Assembly: GCF_936933875.1 (NCBI RefSeq)
Contig: NZ_CAKZIK010000022.1
Coordinates: forward strand, 1-64,000
Source of the DNA: an uncultured Chryseobacterium sp.
GTDB lineage: Bacteria; Bacteroidota; Bacteroidia; Flavobacteriales; Weeksellaceae
Reading direction: 5' to 3'
Length of the DNA stretch: 64,000 bases
Position 1 is the stretch's first letter; the number at the start of each line of letters is the position of its first letter. Below the pieces are notes generated by a model, which saw nothing but the letters and a program-made list of their open reading frames with translations, had not been told where the DNA came from and made no database searches. The translations under genes and the position numbers were made by a program. This document shows, one piece after another, positions 32,826-40,770 of this stretch.

Positions 32826-34877
32826 ATGAAAAAAACGAATTCATTAATAAAAGTATTGTTTCTTTTCTTCGCTGCACTTTTCGTAACGAGCTGTGTACAC
32901 GATGATAAATATGACAATCCTGATTTGAACACTTATCAGTGTGGAGATTTAACTGCTACCAAAACTTTGGCAGAGGTTAAAGCAATGACTCAAAATACAG
33001 TAATTACAACCGATGATGTGATTGAAGGTTACGTTTCTTCTTCTGATGAAACAGGAAATATCTACAAATACATCTACATCCAGGACAAACCGGAAAATCC
33101 AACTCAGGGTTTAACGATTAGTGTTGATGCCGTAAGTACTTACTTAAACTATCCTCAAGGTTCTAAAATCTATATTAAACTGAAAGGTTTAGCTGTAGGG
33201 AAATATGGAAACGTTCAGCTTGGAGCTATGAGCGGAAAAACTTTCGGTAGAATTCCGGAAAAACAAGTTGCTTCCAGCCTTGTAAGATCCTGTACCACTT
33301 CTGCTACTATTGTTCCTAAAGTAATGACACTAAAGGAAATGGGAACTGCAAACGATCAGTACGTAGGAGTTCTTATCGAAGTGAAAAATGCAGAATTTGC
33401 ATCAAAACATCTTTGTATGCAGTATGCACCAGACGGAACAAGTGTGGACAGACAATTAAATGACCCTACAAGTACTGTAACAACAAGAGTTGTAAGAAAC
33501 AGTGGTTTTGCATCTTTCGCAGGTAAAACTTTGCCTTCTGGAAATGGTAGCTTCGTTGGAATTTTAAGTAAATACAATTCTACTTATCAATTCTATATCA
33601 ACAGAGACAGCGATCTGAAGATGAATAACTTCCCAAGATTAGACGGGATTGCTTCAGCTCCATGTACACCAGATCCAACAGCAACACAAAAAACCGTAGC
33701 TGAAGTAGAAGCAATGTATAAAGGTGCTCTTACACAAATTACAGAAAACGCGACCTTAACTGCAAAAGTAATAGCAAACGATAAAGCCGGAAATCTTTAT
33801 AAATATCTTTATGTTGAAGATGCAACTGGTGGAATCAGAATTAATGTGAATTTAACAGATATGTACCTTGATAAAAGATTCACTGTGGGAAGAATGCTTA
33901 CAATCAACCTTAAGAATCTTTATATTGATAATGTAAACGGAGAATTATATTTAGGAGGTCTTTATCAGGGTAAACTAGGACAAATTGAAAGTGTAGACAC
34001 CTACAAACATTTATTCGGAACAGATACACCTTTAACAGCTGTTATACCAACAGAAAAAACAATTGCTACCCTTCAGCCAAGCGATGTTGGAAGATGGATC
34101 AAAATTAAAGATGTGCAGTTTATCGATGGAGATGTAGGTAAAAACTATGCAGACGGTACAGCAACAACCAATAGAACTCTGGAAGACTGCAGCGGAAACA
34201 AACTAATCCTTAGAACAAGTGGTTATGCTGATTTTGGAACAAATACTTCTCCTAAACCTGCAAACGCAACAGAAGTTGATCCTGGTAAAGGTGATGTGTA
34301 CGGTGTACTTTCAGTATATAATGGAACATATCAATTGTGGATTACAAAGTTAACCGATATTGATCTGGATAATCCGAGATGCGATGGAAGCCTGCCTCCA
34401 AAATCCACACAAATCTTTGCAGACGGGTTCACCAACTTAAACAACTGGAATGCAGTAAGCGTAACAGGTGCTCAGGTTTGGAGCTCCATTACCAGAGGAA
34501 ATCCAACTCCTGCTGTAAGAATGGATGGCGCAAGACTGGCTAATGAAGATTGGCTGATTAATAAAACAGCAATCTCTCTTGCAGGATACACAGATGCATA
34601 TCTTTCTTTCGAAACCGACGGAAGATTTACTGGAAATCCTTTAGAAGTATATGTTACCGACAATTATACAGGAAATCCAAGTACAACAACATGGACGAAG
34701 TTAAATGCAACTTTTGATTCAGATGTAAGTATTTATGACAACTATACCCCTTCAGGAAAAGTAAATCTTAAAGCCTTTGCTGGAAAAAATATTTATGTTG
34801 GATTCAAATATACCTCAGTTGCAGGTGCTTCAACAACTTGGACTCTTGATAATTTTGTTGTAAAAGGGTATCAATAA
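32826..34877 (+). CDS. DUF5689 surface lipoprotein
   Basis: This 683-residue lipoprotein has the lipobox VTSC (Cys at about 22). Two DUF5689 units, each OB-fold-like, follow: one from about 38 to 270 (TLAEVKAM, then VIEGYVSSSDETGNIYKYIYIQD) and one from about 288 to 520 (TVAEVEAM, then AKVIANDKAGNLYKYLYVED). The C-terminal domain (about 540-683) is a jelly-roll of the choice-of-anchor/cleaved-adhesin type (FADGFTNLNNWNAVSV). It is the partner of the TonB receptor upstream, in a SusD-like genomic position, although it is not SusD. The ligand is unknown. DUF5689 in Bacteroidota often occurs with secreted nucleases or phosphatases. Confidence 0.83.
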   Translation: MKKTNSLIKVLFLFFAALFVTSCVHDDKYDNPDLNTYQCGDLTATKTLAEVKAMTQNTVITTDDVIEGYVSSSDETGNIYKYIYIQDKPENPTQGLTISVDAVSTYLNYPQGSKIYIKLKGLAVGKYGNVQLGAMSGKTFGRIPEKQVASSLVRSCTTSATIVPKVMTLKEMGTANDQYVGVLIEVKNAEFASKHLCMQYAPDGTSVDRQLNDPTSTVTTRVVRNSGFASFAGKTLPSGNGSFVGILSKYNSTYQFYINRDSDLKMNNFPRLDGIASAPCTPDPTATQKTVAEVEAMYKGALTQITENATLTAKVIANDKAGNLYKYLYVEDATGGIRINVNLTDMYLDKRFTVGRMLTINLKNLYIDNVNGELYLGGLYQGKLGQIESVDTYKHLFGTDTPLTAVIPTEKTIATLQPSDVGRWIKIKDVQFIDGDVGKNYADGTATTNRTLEDCSGNKLILRTSGYADFGTNTSPKPANATEVDPGKGDVYGVLSVYNGTYQLWITKLTDIDLDNPRCDGSLPPKSTQIFADGFTNLNNWNAVSVTGAQVWSSITRGNPTPAVRMDGARLANEDWLINKTAISLAGYTDAYLSFETDGRFTGNPLEVYVTDNYTGNPSTTTWTKLNATFDSDVSIYDNYTPSGKVNLKAFAGKNIYVGFKYTSVAGASTTWTLDNFVVKGYQ

Positions 34878-34897
34878 ACCAGAAATTACTATCAATG

Positions 34898-34927
34898 AAA
34901 GACCGCAAAATTTGCGGTCTTTTTTTA
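34898..34927. terminator. Bidirectional terminator
   Basis: The stem AAAGACCGCAAA/TTTGCGGTCTTT is perfect and followed by a T-run. It lies between convergent DUF5689 and aat genes. Confidence 0.88.
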
Positions 34928-35566
34928 TTTGCCGTACAGAATCTCAAGATATTCTGTTTTCTTAATCATGGTGGCTCCCAGGCTTTCCAAGTGTTCAGAA
35001 TGGATTTGACAGTCAATTAAATTAAGATCATTTTGATACTGTTGCACAAAGTGTATAAACCCAGCTTTGGAAGCATTGCTCACTTTAGAAAACATACTTT
35101 CGCCGCAGAAAACTCGGTTTACCATCACCCCATAAAATCCACCAACTAAATTCCCATCCTGCCAAACTTCAATGCTATTTGCTTTGCCTGCAGCATTCAA
35201 ATGTACAAAAGAGGAGATCAGTTCCTCGGAAATCCAAGTCCCGTCCTGCCCTTCCCTTTTCGCTGACATACAGTTCCACATCACTTCCTCAAAACACACG
35301 TTTTCGGTAAACTGAAAGGTTTCTTTCTGAAGAATTTTCTTCATTGATTTTGAAACCTTTAAACCACTGGGAAAAAGAACAAATCGCGGATCCGGACACC
35401 ACCATAAAATTTCCTCACCCGGATTATACCACGGAAAAATCCCCAACTGATACGCAAGCCAAATTCTTTCCGGTGACAAATCTCCTCCCACAGCAATTAA
35501 TCCTCCATCAGGATGATACTGCTGCGGATCTGGGAATGCTATTTCGTTAGTGTCGAGTAAAACCAT
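34925..35566 (-). CDS. aat: Leucyl/phenylalanyl-tRNA-protein transferase
   Basis: Aat attaches Leu or Phe to the N-terminus of proteins starting with Arg or Lys, marking them for ClpS/ClpAP degradation (N-degron pathway). The 213-residue protein has the family motifs FPDPQQYHPDGGLIAVGGDL at the N-terminus, GIFPWYNPGEEILWWCPDPR (about residues 43-62), and GQDGTWISEE (about 113-122). VGGFYGVMVNRVFCGESMFS (about 148-167) and the SKAGFIHF segment follow. Length is typical. It is downstream of a terminator, so it needs its own promoter, which I cannot identify. Confidence 0.92.
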   Translation of the reverse strand: MVLLDTNEIAFPDPQQYHPDGGLIAVGGDLSPERIWLAYQLGIFPWYNPGEEILWWCPDPRFVLFPSGLKVSKSMKKILQKETFQFTENVCFEEVMWNCMSAKREGQDGTWISEELISSFVHLNAAGKANSIEVWQDGNLVGGFYGVMVNRVFCGESMFSKVSNASKAGFIHFVQQYQNDLNLIDCQIHSEHLESLGATMIKKTEYLEILYGK

Positions 35567-35567
35567 A

Positions 35568-35600
35568 AAAAAACCTACTTCATCAAAAGTAGGTTTTTAT
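35568..35600 (-). terminator. Terminator of the DUF3127 gene
   Basis: The stem AAAAACCTACTT/AAGTAGGTTTTT with a six-base loop and a T-run on the minus strand separates the DUF3127 gene from aat. Confidence 0.85.
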
Positions 35601-35619
35601 TTCGTTATAAATTATTTTA

Positions 35620-36009
35620 TTAGAATGGAAGATCATCGTCTTCTTCATCTGCAAAAGGATTTCCTCCGTTCGCAGGCTGAGTTTGAGCCTGTGCAGCAGG
35701 TTGCGCTTGCGTTGGTTCGTTAAAATTGTTTGTTCCTGCAGATTTTTCTAATCTCCAACCTGTAATAGAGTTGAAATATTTGGTTTCTCCTTGCGGGGAA
35801 GTCCATTCTCTACCTCTAATGTTGATTCCGATTTTCACTTCTTCACCTTCAGCAATATTGTCGAGCAAAGAAATTTTATCCTGCAAAAATTCAATACTAA
35901 TTGGCTGTGGATACTGTTCCTGCGTCAAAAGAATCAATTCTCTTTTCTGAAATCCACTTGCAAAAGTCTGAGTATCAAATAGTTTTTTTACTGTTCCCTG
36001 TAGTTCCAT
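35620..36009 (-). CDS. DUF3127 protein with SSB-like acidic C-terminal tip
   Basis: This 129-residue protein has an N-terminal beta-rich domain of the DUF3127 family (about residues 1-80; MELQGTVKKLFDTQTF, EGEEVKIGINIRGREW). A low-complexity Gln/Pro/Ala/Asn linker (about 85-118) and the acidic end EEDDDLPF follow. Domain, flexible linker and terminal DDDLPF copy the architecture of single-stranded DNA-binding protein, whose last residues recruit repair enzymes. A direct role in DNA binding or repair is inference. I chose the ATG at 36009 because the upstream in-frame extension to 36144 is Phe-rich, unconserved and reaches into the tRNA promoter. Confidence 0.8.
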   Translation of the reverse strand: MELQGTVKKLFDTQTFASGFQKRELILLTQEQYPQPISIEFLQDKISLLDNIAEGEEVKIGINIRGREWTSPQGETKYFNSITGWRLEKSAGTNNFNEPTQAQPAAQAQTQPANGGNPFADEEDDDLPF

Positions 36010-36104
36010 AATATCATTCGTTAAGACTGTAAAAATAGGAAAATGAAAACGAATAAGACAGCGAAATCTGAAATTGTGGAAAAAAATATTTTTTTTGAAA
36101 AAAG

Positions 36105-36137
36105 TTTGCTGAAAAGGAAAAAATAATATTATATTTG
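36105..36137 (+). promoter_or_regulatory. Promoter TTTG-N21-TATATTTG of the tRNA cluster
   Basis: The -33 TTTG (36105-36108) and -7 TATATTTG (36130-36137) are 21 bases apart, within the range known for Flavobacterium promoters. They lie about 35 bases before the first tRNA. Confidence 0.7.
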
Positions 36138-36172
36138 CACTCACAAAAAAGAAAAGTAGTTCTTATAAAACC

Positions 36173-36254
36173 GCGGATGTGGTGTAATTGGTAGCCACGC
36201 CAGACTTAGGATCTGGTGCCGTGAGGCGTGGGGGTTCGAGTCCCTTCATCCGCA
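36173..36254 (+). tRNA. tRNA-Leu (anticodon UAG)
   Basis: The acceptor stem GCGGATG/CATCCGC pairs fully. The anticodon loop CTTAGGA gives UAG, and the long variable arm (GTGCCGTGAGGCGT) is the class II form expected for leucine. GGTTCGAGTCC forms the T-arm. The 3' CCA is not encoded. Confidence 0.95.
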
Positions 36255-36297
36255 CTTGTAAAGTTTCTAAAAATTAGTTTTTTTAGAAATTTTTTTT

Positions 36298-36370
36298 GCG
36301 AAAATAGCTCAGCTGGTAGAGCACAACCTTGCCAAGGTTGGGGTCGCGGGTTCGAATCCCGTTTTTCGCT
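36298..36370 (+). tRNA. tRNA-Gly (anticodon GCC)
   Basis: The acceptor stem GCGAAAA/TTTTCGC is present. The D-arm is AGCTCAGCTGGTAGAGC, the anticodon loop TTGCCAA gives GCC, and the T-arm is GCGGGTTCGAATCCCGT. The 73-base length is normal and the 3' CCA is not encoded. Confidence 0.95.
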
Positions 36371-36383
36371 CAATTTCTACTTT

Positions 36384-36467
36384 GCCCTGGTGGTGGAATT
36401 GGTAGACACGCAGGACTTAAAATCCTGTATCCGCAAGGATGTACGGGTTCAAGTCCCGTCTGGGGTA
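36384..36467 (+). tRNA. tRNA-Leu (anticodon UAA)
   Basis: The acceptor stem GCCCTGG/CTGGGGT has G-U pairs. The anticodon loop ACTTAAAAT gives UAA. A long class II variable arm (TATCCGCAAGGATGTA) precedes the T-arm CGGGTTCAAGTCCCG. A terminator follows at once. Confidence 0.93.
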
Positions 36468-36470
36468 CAT

Positions 36471-36504
36471 AAAACCTCTGCTGAATTCAGCAGAGGTTTT
36501 TTTA
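36471..36504 (+). terminator. Terminator of the tRNA cluster
   Basis: The perfect stem AAAACCTCTGCTG/CAGCAGAGGTTTT with an AATT loop is followed by seven Ts. Confidence 0.92.
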
Positions 36505-36570
36505 TTTTTGTAATTCGGATAAATATAATCTCAAAATTTTTAAAATATTCGTTTTAAAAAATCTTATCAC

Positions 36571-36578
36571 TATTTTTG
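36571..36578 (+). promoter_or_regulatory. -7 promoter element (TATTTTTG) for mutL
   Basis: TATTTTTG matches TAnnTTTG, 22 bases before the mutL ATG. Confidence 0.55.
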
Positions 36579-36600
36579 CCCTAGAGTTTTCAGAAAAAAA

Positions 36601-38388
36601 ATGTCAGATATCATTCAGCTTTTACCGGATCATGTTGCTAATCAGATTGCTGCAGGAGAAGTCGTGCAAAGACCGGCTTCCATTGTAAAGGAATTGTTGG
36701 AAAACGCGATTGATGCAAAGGCGACAAAGATTGAACTGATTATCCGCGATGCCGGAAAAAATCTGATTCAGGTTGTGGATAACGGTTCCGGAATGTCGGA
36801 AACCGATGCAAGACTGGCTTTTGAAAGACATGCTACTTCAAAAATTCGAACCACAGAAGATATTTTTAAAATTTCTTCGAAAGGCTTTCGTGGTGAGGCT
36901 TTGGCTTCAATCGCAGCAGTTGCGCAGGTGGAACTCAAAACCAAACAGAAAGACTCGGTTACGGGAACCAATATTTACATTGAAGGTGGCGGTTTTCAGT
37001 TTCAGGAGCCGGTTCAGACATCGGAAGGTTCTAATTTTTTGGTGAAAAACCTGTTCTTCAATGTTCCGGCGAGAAGAAAATTTCTGAAAAATAATAATGT
37101 TGAATTCCGACATATTATTGATGAATTCCAGCGTGTTGCGTTGGCTCATCCGGATTTGGAATTCGACCTTTTTCATAATGACGAACCCATTTTCAGACTC
37201 AGAAAAGGAAACCACATGCAGAGAATTGTCGAAATATTCGGCAGAAAACTGCATCCGCTTTTGATTCCTATAAAAGAAGAACTGGACTGGATTATTTTCC
37301 ATGGTTACGTTGCAAAACCGGAAGGTGCCAAAAAAATTCGTGGTGAACAGTTTTTATTTGTGAATAACCGATTTTTCAAAAGCCCTTATTTGAACCGAGC
37401 TGTTCAGGAAGCTTTTGAAGGATTGCTTTTACCGGGTTATATTCCGTCGTTCTTTTTGTATCTCGACATCGACCCGGAAAGAATTGATGTGAACATTCAT
37501 CCCCAAAAAACAGAAGTGAAATTTGAAGATGAAAACCTGATTTTCGCTTTAATCCGCTCTACGATTAAAAAATCTTTGGGGATTTACAACATCGCGCCGA
37601 GTCTGGATTTTGACCGTGATCCAAAAATGGACGGTTTTTTCAGAGGAGCTTCTGCCAGTTCGATGAATGCTACGGATTCAGCAATATCAAAACAAACTTC
37701 GGTTTCGGTGAACAGAGATTTCAACCCTTTTCTCGATGAACCGACTTCCACGACGGCTGCAGAAATCATCAATCTAAAAGAAATTTACGAACAAAATCTT
37801 TCAGCCGAGCCTTCAAAAATAAATTTGTTTGAAGACGAAGATTTTGAGGAAGATTTGATGCGTTTACCCAACGGTTACTGGATTTTCAATAAAGCTGAAA
37901 AAACGTTGATGCTGGATTTGGGAAGAATGCACAGAATTGTGGTCGCAGACCGAAACAAGGATAAAAAGCCGACCAAAACTAGCCATGCTTTACTGTTCTC
38001 TTTGGAATACCATTTGAACGAAATTGAGAAAAACAAATACAAATCCATCAAAAAATACCTGCCGGGAATTGGTTTCGACATGACTTTGGCGCAGGAAAAT
38101 GTGTTGAGAATTGATGCAGTTCCTGAAGGTTTGAAAGAAACGCAGGTCATTAAATTCTTGGAAACACTTTTTGAAATCCTTGATTACAAAACGGAAGAAG
38201 AGTTTATTAACTACTACAATAATCAGTGGAACAGGATGAACTCGAAATCGCGTTTCGATTTTATATACAAATACGAAGTGGAAGAACTGATAAAAGATTT
38301 TACCAAACTGGGTTTTCCGACTTACACACCCAACGGAAAAAAATGTTTCATCGAGCTTCCTTTGGATGAATTAAAAAACAATTTTTAA
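36601..38388 (+). CDS. mutL: DNA mismatch repair protein MutL lacking endonuclease motifs
   Basis: MutL couples mismatch recognition by MutS to strand incision. The 595-residue protein has a complete N-terminal GHKL ATPase: VANQIAAGEVVQRPASIVKE (about residues 11-30), ENAIDAKAT, DNGSGM (about 60-65), RHATSKI (about 76-82) and GFRGEALASI (about 96-105). A variable linker (about 340-410) precedes the dimerisation domain. At the place of the endonuclease motif DQHA-xx-E the protein reads DLGRMHRIV (from Asp439). At the place of C-P-H-G-R-P it reads TPNGKK (576-581), so the nicking site appears lost. It is the first gene of a plus-strand run with rhomboid and EEP genes. Confidence 0.9.
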   Translation: MSDIIQLLPDHVANQIAAGEVVQRPASIVKELLENAIDAKATKIELIIRDAGKNLIQVVDNGSGMSETDARLAFERHATSKIRTTEDIFKISSKGFRGEALASIAAVAQVELKTKQKDSVTGTNIYIEGGGFQFQEPVQTSEGSNFLVKNLFFNVPARRKFLKNNNVEFRHIIDEFQRVALAHPDLEFDLFHNDEPIFRLRKGNHMQRIVEIFGRKLHPLLIPIKEELDWIIFHGYVAKPEGAKKIRGEQFLFVNNRFFKSPYLNRAVQEAFEGLLLPGYIPSFFLYLDIDPERIDVNIHPQKTEVKFEDENLIFALIRSTIKKSLGIYNIAPSLDFDRDPKMDGFFRGASASSMNATDSAISKQTSVSVNRDFNPFLDEPTSTTAAEIINLKEIYEQNLSAEPSKINLFEDEDFEEDLMRLPNGYWIFNKAEKTLMLDLGRMHRIVVADRNKDKKPTKTSHALLFSLEYHLNEIEKNKYKSIKKYLPGIGFDMTLAQENVLRIDAVPEGLKETQVIKFLETLFEILDYKTEEEFINYYNNQWNRMNSKSRFDFIYKYEVEELIKDFTKLGFPTYTPNGKKCFIELPLDELKNNF

Positions 38389-38391
38389 ACT

Positions 38392-39117
38392 ATGTTTCAG
38401 CAACTGACACCTGTGACAAAAGCGATTATCATGATCAATGCAATTGTTTTTGTACTTGCACAATATCTTTTACCGCAACTTAATGCTTATTTGAGCGGAT
38501 TTTTCCCATTGTCTCCGAACTTCAGATTCTGGCAAGTGATTACGCACATGTTTATGCACGGAAGTTTCGGACACATTTTGTTTAATATGTTAACGCTGTG
38601 GAGTTTCGGTCCTGTTCTGGAAAAAGTTTTAGGAAGCCGTAAATTTTTACTATTTTACTTTGCTTGCGGTTTAGGTTCTTTTATCCTTTTCAACCTTTGG
38701 AATTATTACCAGTACAGTGAATTGGTACAGGTTCTTACACAGAAAGGTGTAGATGTTGTGGACATTTACAATAAAGCCAACATGTACAGCAGCGACTATG
38801 GAATGGTAAATGGTGATGAACAAACACAAAAACTTTGGGGAATTTTAGCGGGACCAATGGTAGGAGCTTCCGGAGCTATTTTCGGAGTTGTTGCGGGCTT
38901 TGCGTTGCTTTTCCCGAATGCTGAACTGTTTTTCATGTTTATTCCATTTCCGGTTAAAGCAAAATATCTTTTGCCCCTTATCGTGATTGCTTCTCTTTAT
39001 TTTGGATTCAGACAGTTTCAGTGGGACAATATTGCGCATTTCGCACATCTTGGTGGTGCTTTAATTGGCTGTTTGTGGATTTTAGCCTTTAAAAGAAACC
39101 GAAATTTGGGCAGATGA
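38392..39117 (+). CDS. Rhomboid family intramembrane serine protease
   Basis: This 241-residue polytopic membrane protein has the rhomboid Ser/His dyad: the catalytic Ser in GASGAIFG (about residues 160-167) and the His in AHLGGALIGC (about 219-228). The conserved HxxxN of helix 2 is in GHILFNMLTLW. A cytosolic or periplasmic loop of about 40 residues (about 105-150) separates helices 3 and 4. Substrates are unknown. It starts three bases after mutL and overlaps the next gene by four bases (ATGA), so the three are one operon. Confidence 0.9.
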   Translation: MFQQLTPVTKAIIMINAIVFVLAQYLLPQLNAYLSGFFPLSPNFRFWQVITHMFMHGSFGHILFNMLTLWSFGPVLEKVLGSRKFLLFYFACGLGSFILFNLWNYYQYSELVQVLTQKGVDVVDIYNKANMYSSDYGMVNGDEQTQKLWGILAGPMVGASGAIFGVVAGFALLFPNAELFFMFIPFPVKAKYLLPLIVIASLYFGFRQFQWDNIAHFAHLGGALIGCLWILAFKRNRNLGR

Positions 39118-40082
39118 AGTTAGTTCGTTTCACGCTTTTAATTATTCATATTGGTGTTGTTGGGCTTTTGTTGGGCTGTTTGCTGAACGCTTTCATTCCA
39201 CCAAAAATTTTTGGTGCCCTCAATTTTCTTTCCCTTGCTTTTCCTGGGTTAATGATTGCTCATATTTTATTGACGTTCATTTGGATCATTAGTTGGAAGA
39301 AGCGAGCGGTTTTCTTCGTTTTAATTTCGATTTTATTATTTAAACCTGTTACAAGATGGATTAATTACAGTCCGAAAGTTGAAAAACAAGGCGCTTTGAA
39401 AGTATTAACTTTTAACGGCAGAAACGGAAAATTCGGAAACCAAAATATCAAAGAATACATGGAAAAACTTGACGCAGACATTGTGATTGCGCAGGAATAC
39501 ACCATGAAAGAAAATAATGAGCAAACCATTAATTATTCAGTTGTTACATTAAAAACCAAGCACAAAATTTTGGGAAAGGGTTTAATTGACGTTCCTTCCA
39601 AAAATTCGCAAACCTTTTATGCTGATATTCGTTATCATGGAAAAACCATCCGCATCATCAATGTTTATCTCGAACCTTTTTATCTTGAAAAATCAATGGT
39701 GAAACCAACGGATAATCAGGATGTTAACGAGCAGAAAGCCAAGATTTTAATCAGTAAGATGATTCCGACTTTCAAAATGCATCAGGAACAGGTGGATGAA
39801 ATTAAAAAATTTGCAGACCAATCTCCCTATCCTGTGATTATTGGTGGTGATTTCAATGCGGTTCCCAATTCTTACGAATATTACCACATGAGTAAAGGAC
39901 TTATAGATGCGTTTGAAGCAGTAGGAAGAGGAAGCGGAACCAGTTTTCACGATTATAAAATTCCGATTAGAATTGATTATCTTTTAAGTTCAAAAACCAT
40001 TAAGCCAATAACTTACAGAGTTGACAGAAGCGTAAAAATTTCCGACCATTTTCCGGTAATTGCTACTTTTGATGTTGAATAA
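39114..40082 (+). CDS. Membrane-anchored EEP family protein
   Basis: This 322-residue protein has three N-terminal hydrophobic segments (about residues 5-28, 35-58 and 62-80) and a C-terminal endonuclease/exonuclease/phosphatase domain (about 95-320). EEP motifs are ALKVLTFNGRNG (about 94-105), the metal Glu in VIAQEYTM (about 124-131), IIGGDFNAVPNSY (about 242-254) and the terminal SDHFPVIATF with the catalytic His. Topology places the domain outside the cytoplasm. Its start overlaps the rhomboid stop, so translation is coupled. The substrate is unknown. Confidence 0.88.
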   Translation: MKLVRFTLLIIHIGVVGLLLGCLLNAFIPPKIFGALNFLSLAFPGLMIAHILLTFIWIISWKKRAVFFVLISILLFKPVTRWINYSPKVEKQGALKVLTFNGRNGKFGNQNIKEYMEKLDADIVIAQEYTMKENNEQTINYSVVTLKTKHKILGKGLIDVPSKNSQTFYADIRYHGKTIRIINVYLEPFYLEKSMVKPTDNQDVNEQKAKILISKMIPTFKMHQEQVDEIKKFADQSPYPVIIGGDFNAVPNSYEYYHMSKGLIDAFEAVGRGSGTSFHDYKIPIRIDYLLSSKTIKPITYRVDRSVKISDHFPVIATFDVE

Positions 40083-40103
40083 ATTTTAAGATTTGAATTC
40101 ATA

Positions 40104-40511
40104 ATGAAACACAATATATTTGTCTTTTTTCTATTAATACTTCTGATTTCCTGCTCCAAAAAAGAAAATAAGGAATCTGAAACCGATGTTGAAAGCGCAG
40201 TTGCCAATTACGACACTACGGCGATTGATTCCTTTTCCGGAGGTGCAACTTTAAATAATATCAAAATGAGTTTTGATACGATGCGTAATAAAGTTGATAC
40301 GCTTGTTACCAAAACAGACCAAAAATTAGATAAAGAAGCAATATCTGCCAAAAAGAAAGCCGAGGAAACAGCAGAAAAAACCAAAGCTGAAGCTGAAAAA
40401 GCAGAGAAAGAATTGAAAGACAAAGCGGCCAATGCAAAAGAAGAGGCAAAAAAGGCGGCACATAAAGCGGAGCAATCAGTTCAGGAAGTAAAGGAAGAAT
40501 TGAAAAATTAA
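40104..40511 (+). CDS. Coiled-coil lipoprotein
   Basis: This 135-residue lipoprotein has the lipobox LISC (Cys at about 13). After a short acidic stretch it becomes a long Lys/Glu/Ala-rich helix (about residues 75-135) with AEKAEKEL-type heptads, predicted coiled coil. It resembles small envelope-tethering lipoproteins such as Lpp or YgdI-like helices in composition only; I cannot name a family. It follows the EEP gene by 21 bases and probably ends the mutL transcript. The downstream gap is filled with repeats. Confidence 0.75.
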   Translation: MKHNIFVFFLLILLISCSKKENKESETDVESAVANYDTTAIDSFSGGATLNNIKMSFDTMRNKVDTLVTKTDQKLDKEAISAKKKAEETAEKTKAEAEKAEKELKDKAANAKEEAKKAAHKAEQSVQEVKEELKN

Positions 40512-40539
40512 TTATTTTCAATTTTTCTAAAACCTATAT

Positions 40540-40664
40540 TGCGCTCCTCTGGAGCGCATTTTTTCTGTTGACCAATTTTCTACCAATATTCCGCTCCTAC
40601 GGAGCTCAAACGAGAATTTTAGTTAACGATTACAAAATTTTCGCTCCTACGGAGCTCCGCAAAA
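40540..40664. repeat. Three spaced copies of a GCTCCTACGGAGC palindrome
   Basis: Palindromes at about 40541 (GCGCTCCTCTGGAGCGC), 40591 (CCGCTCCTACGGAGCTC) and 40641 (CGCTCCTACGGAGCTCCG) are spaced about 50 bases apart. The spacers are AT-rich and partly alike (ACCAATTTTC, ACAAAATTTT). I recognise the CGCTCCTACGGAGC word as a common Bacteroidota interspersed repeat. Three units and variable spacers do not make a CRISPR array. Confidence 0.75.
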
Positions 40665-40680
40665 AAACTATTTAGGCAAA

Positions 40681-40713
40681 AACCCTTTCAAAGTTTGAAA
40701 CTCTGAAAGGGTT
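40681..40713. terminator. Palindromic hairpin between convergent genes
   Basis: The perfect 10-bp stem AACCCTTTCA/TGAAAGGGTT has an apex that is itself nearly palindromic (AAGTTTGAAACTC). It lies between the coiled-coil lipoprotein gene and hemE. It lacks a strong T-run and may be a repeat serving as a terminator. Confidence 0.55.
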
Positions 40714-40770
40714 GTATAATTTCCAGTAAAATTTGCTGAAGATTTTAAATTTTGACAAAATTTCGGGTTA

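Noticed and set aside
36010..36144. N-terminal extension of the DUF3127 gene to 36144
   Set aside because: The extra 45 residues are Phe-rich and unlike the family. They would overlap the divergent tRNA promoter. The ATG at 36009 starts directly at the conserved domain.
36173..36467. tRNA cluster as a phage attachment site
   Set aside because: No integrase, no duplicated tRNA 3' end and no phage genes are seen in the surrounding region.
40540..40664. Possible mini CRISPR array
   Set aside because: There are only three palindromic units, spacers are partly similar and AT-rich, and no cas genes are nearby. It fits an interspersed repeat instead.
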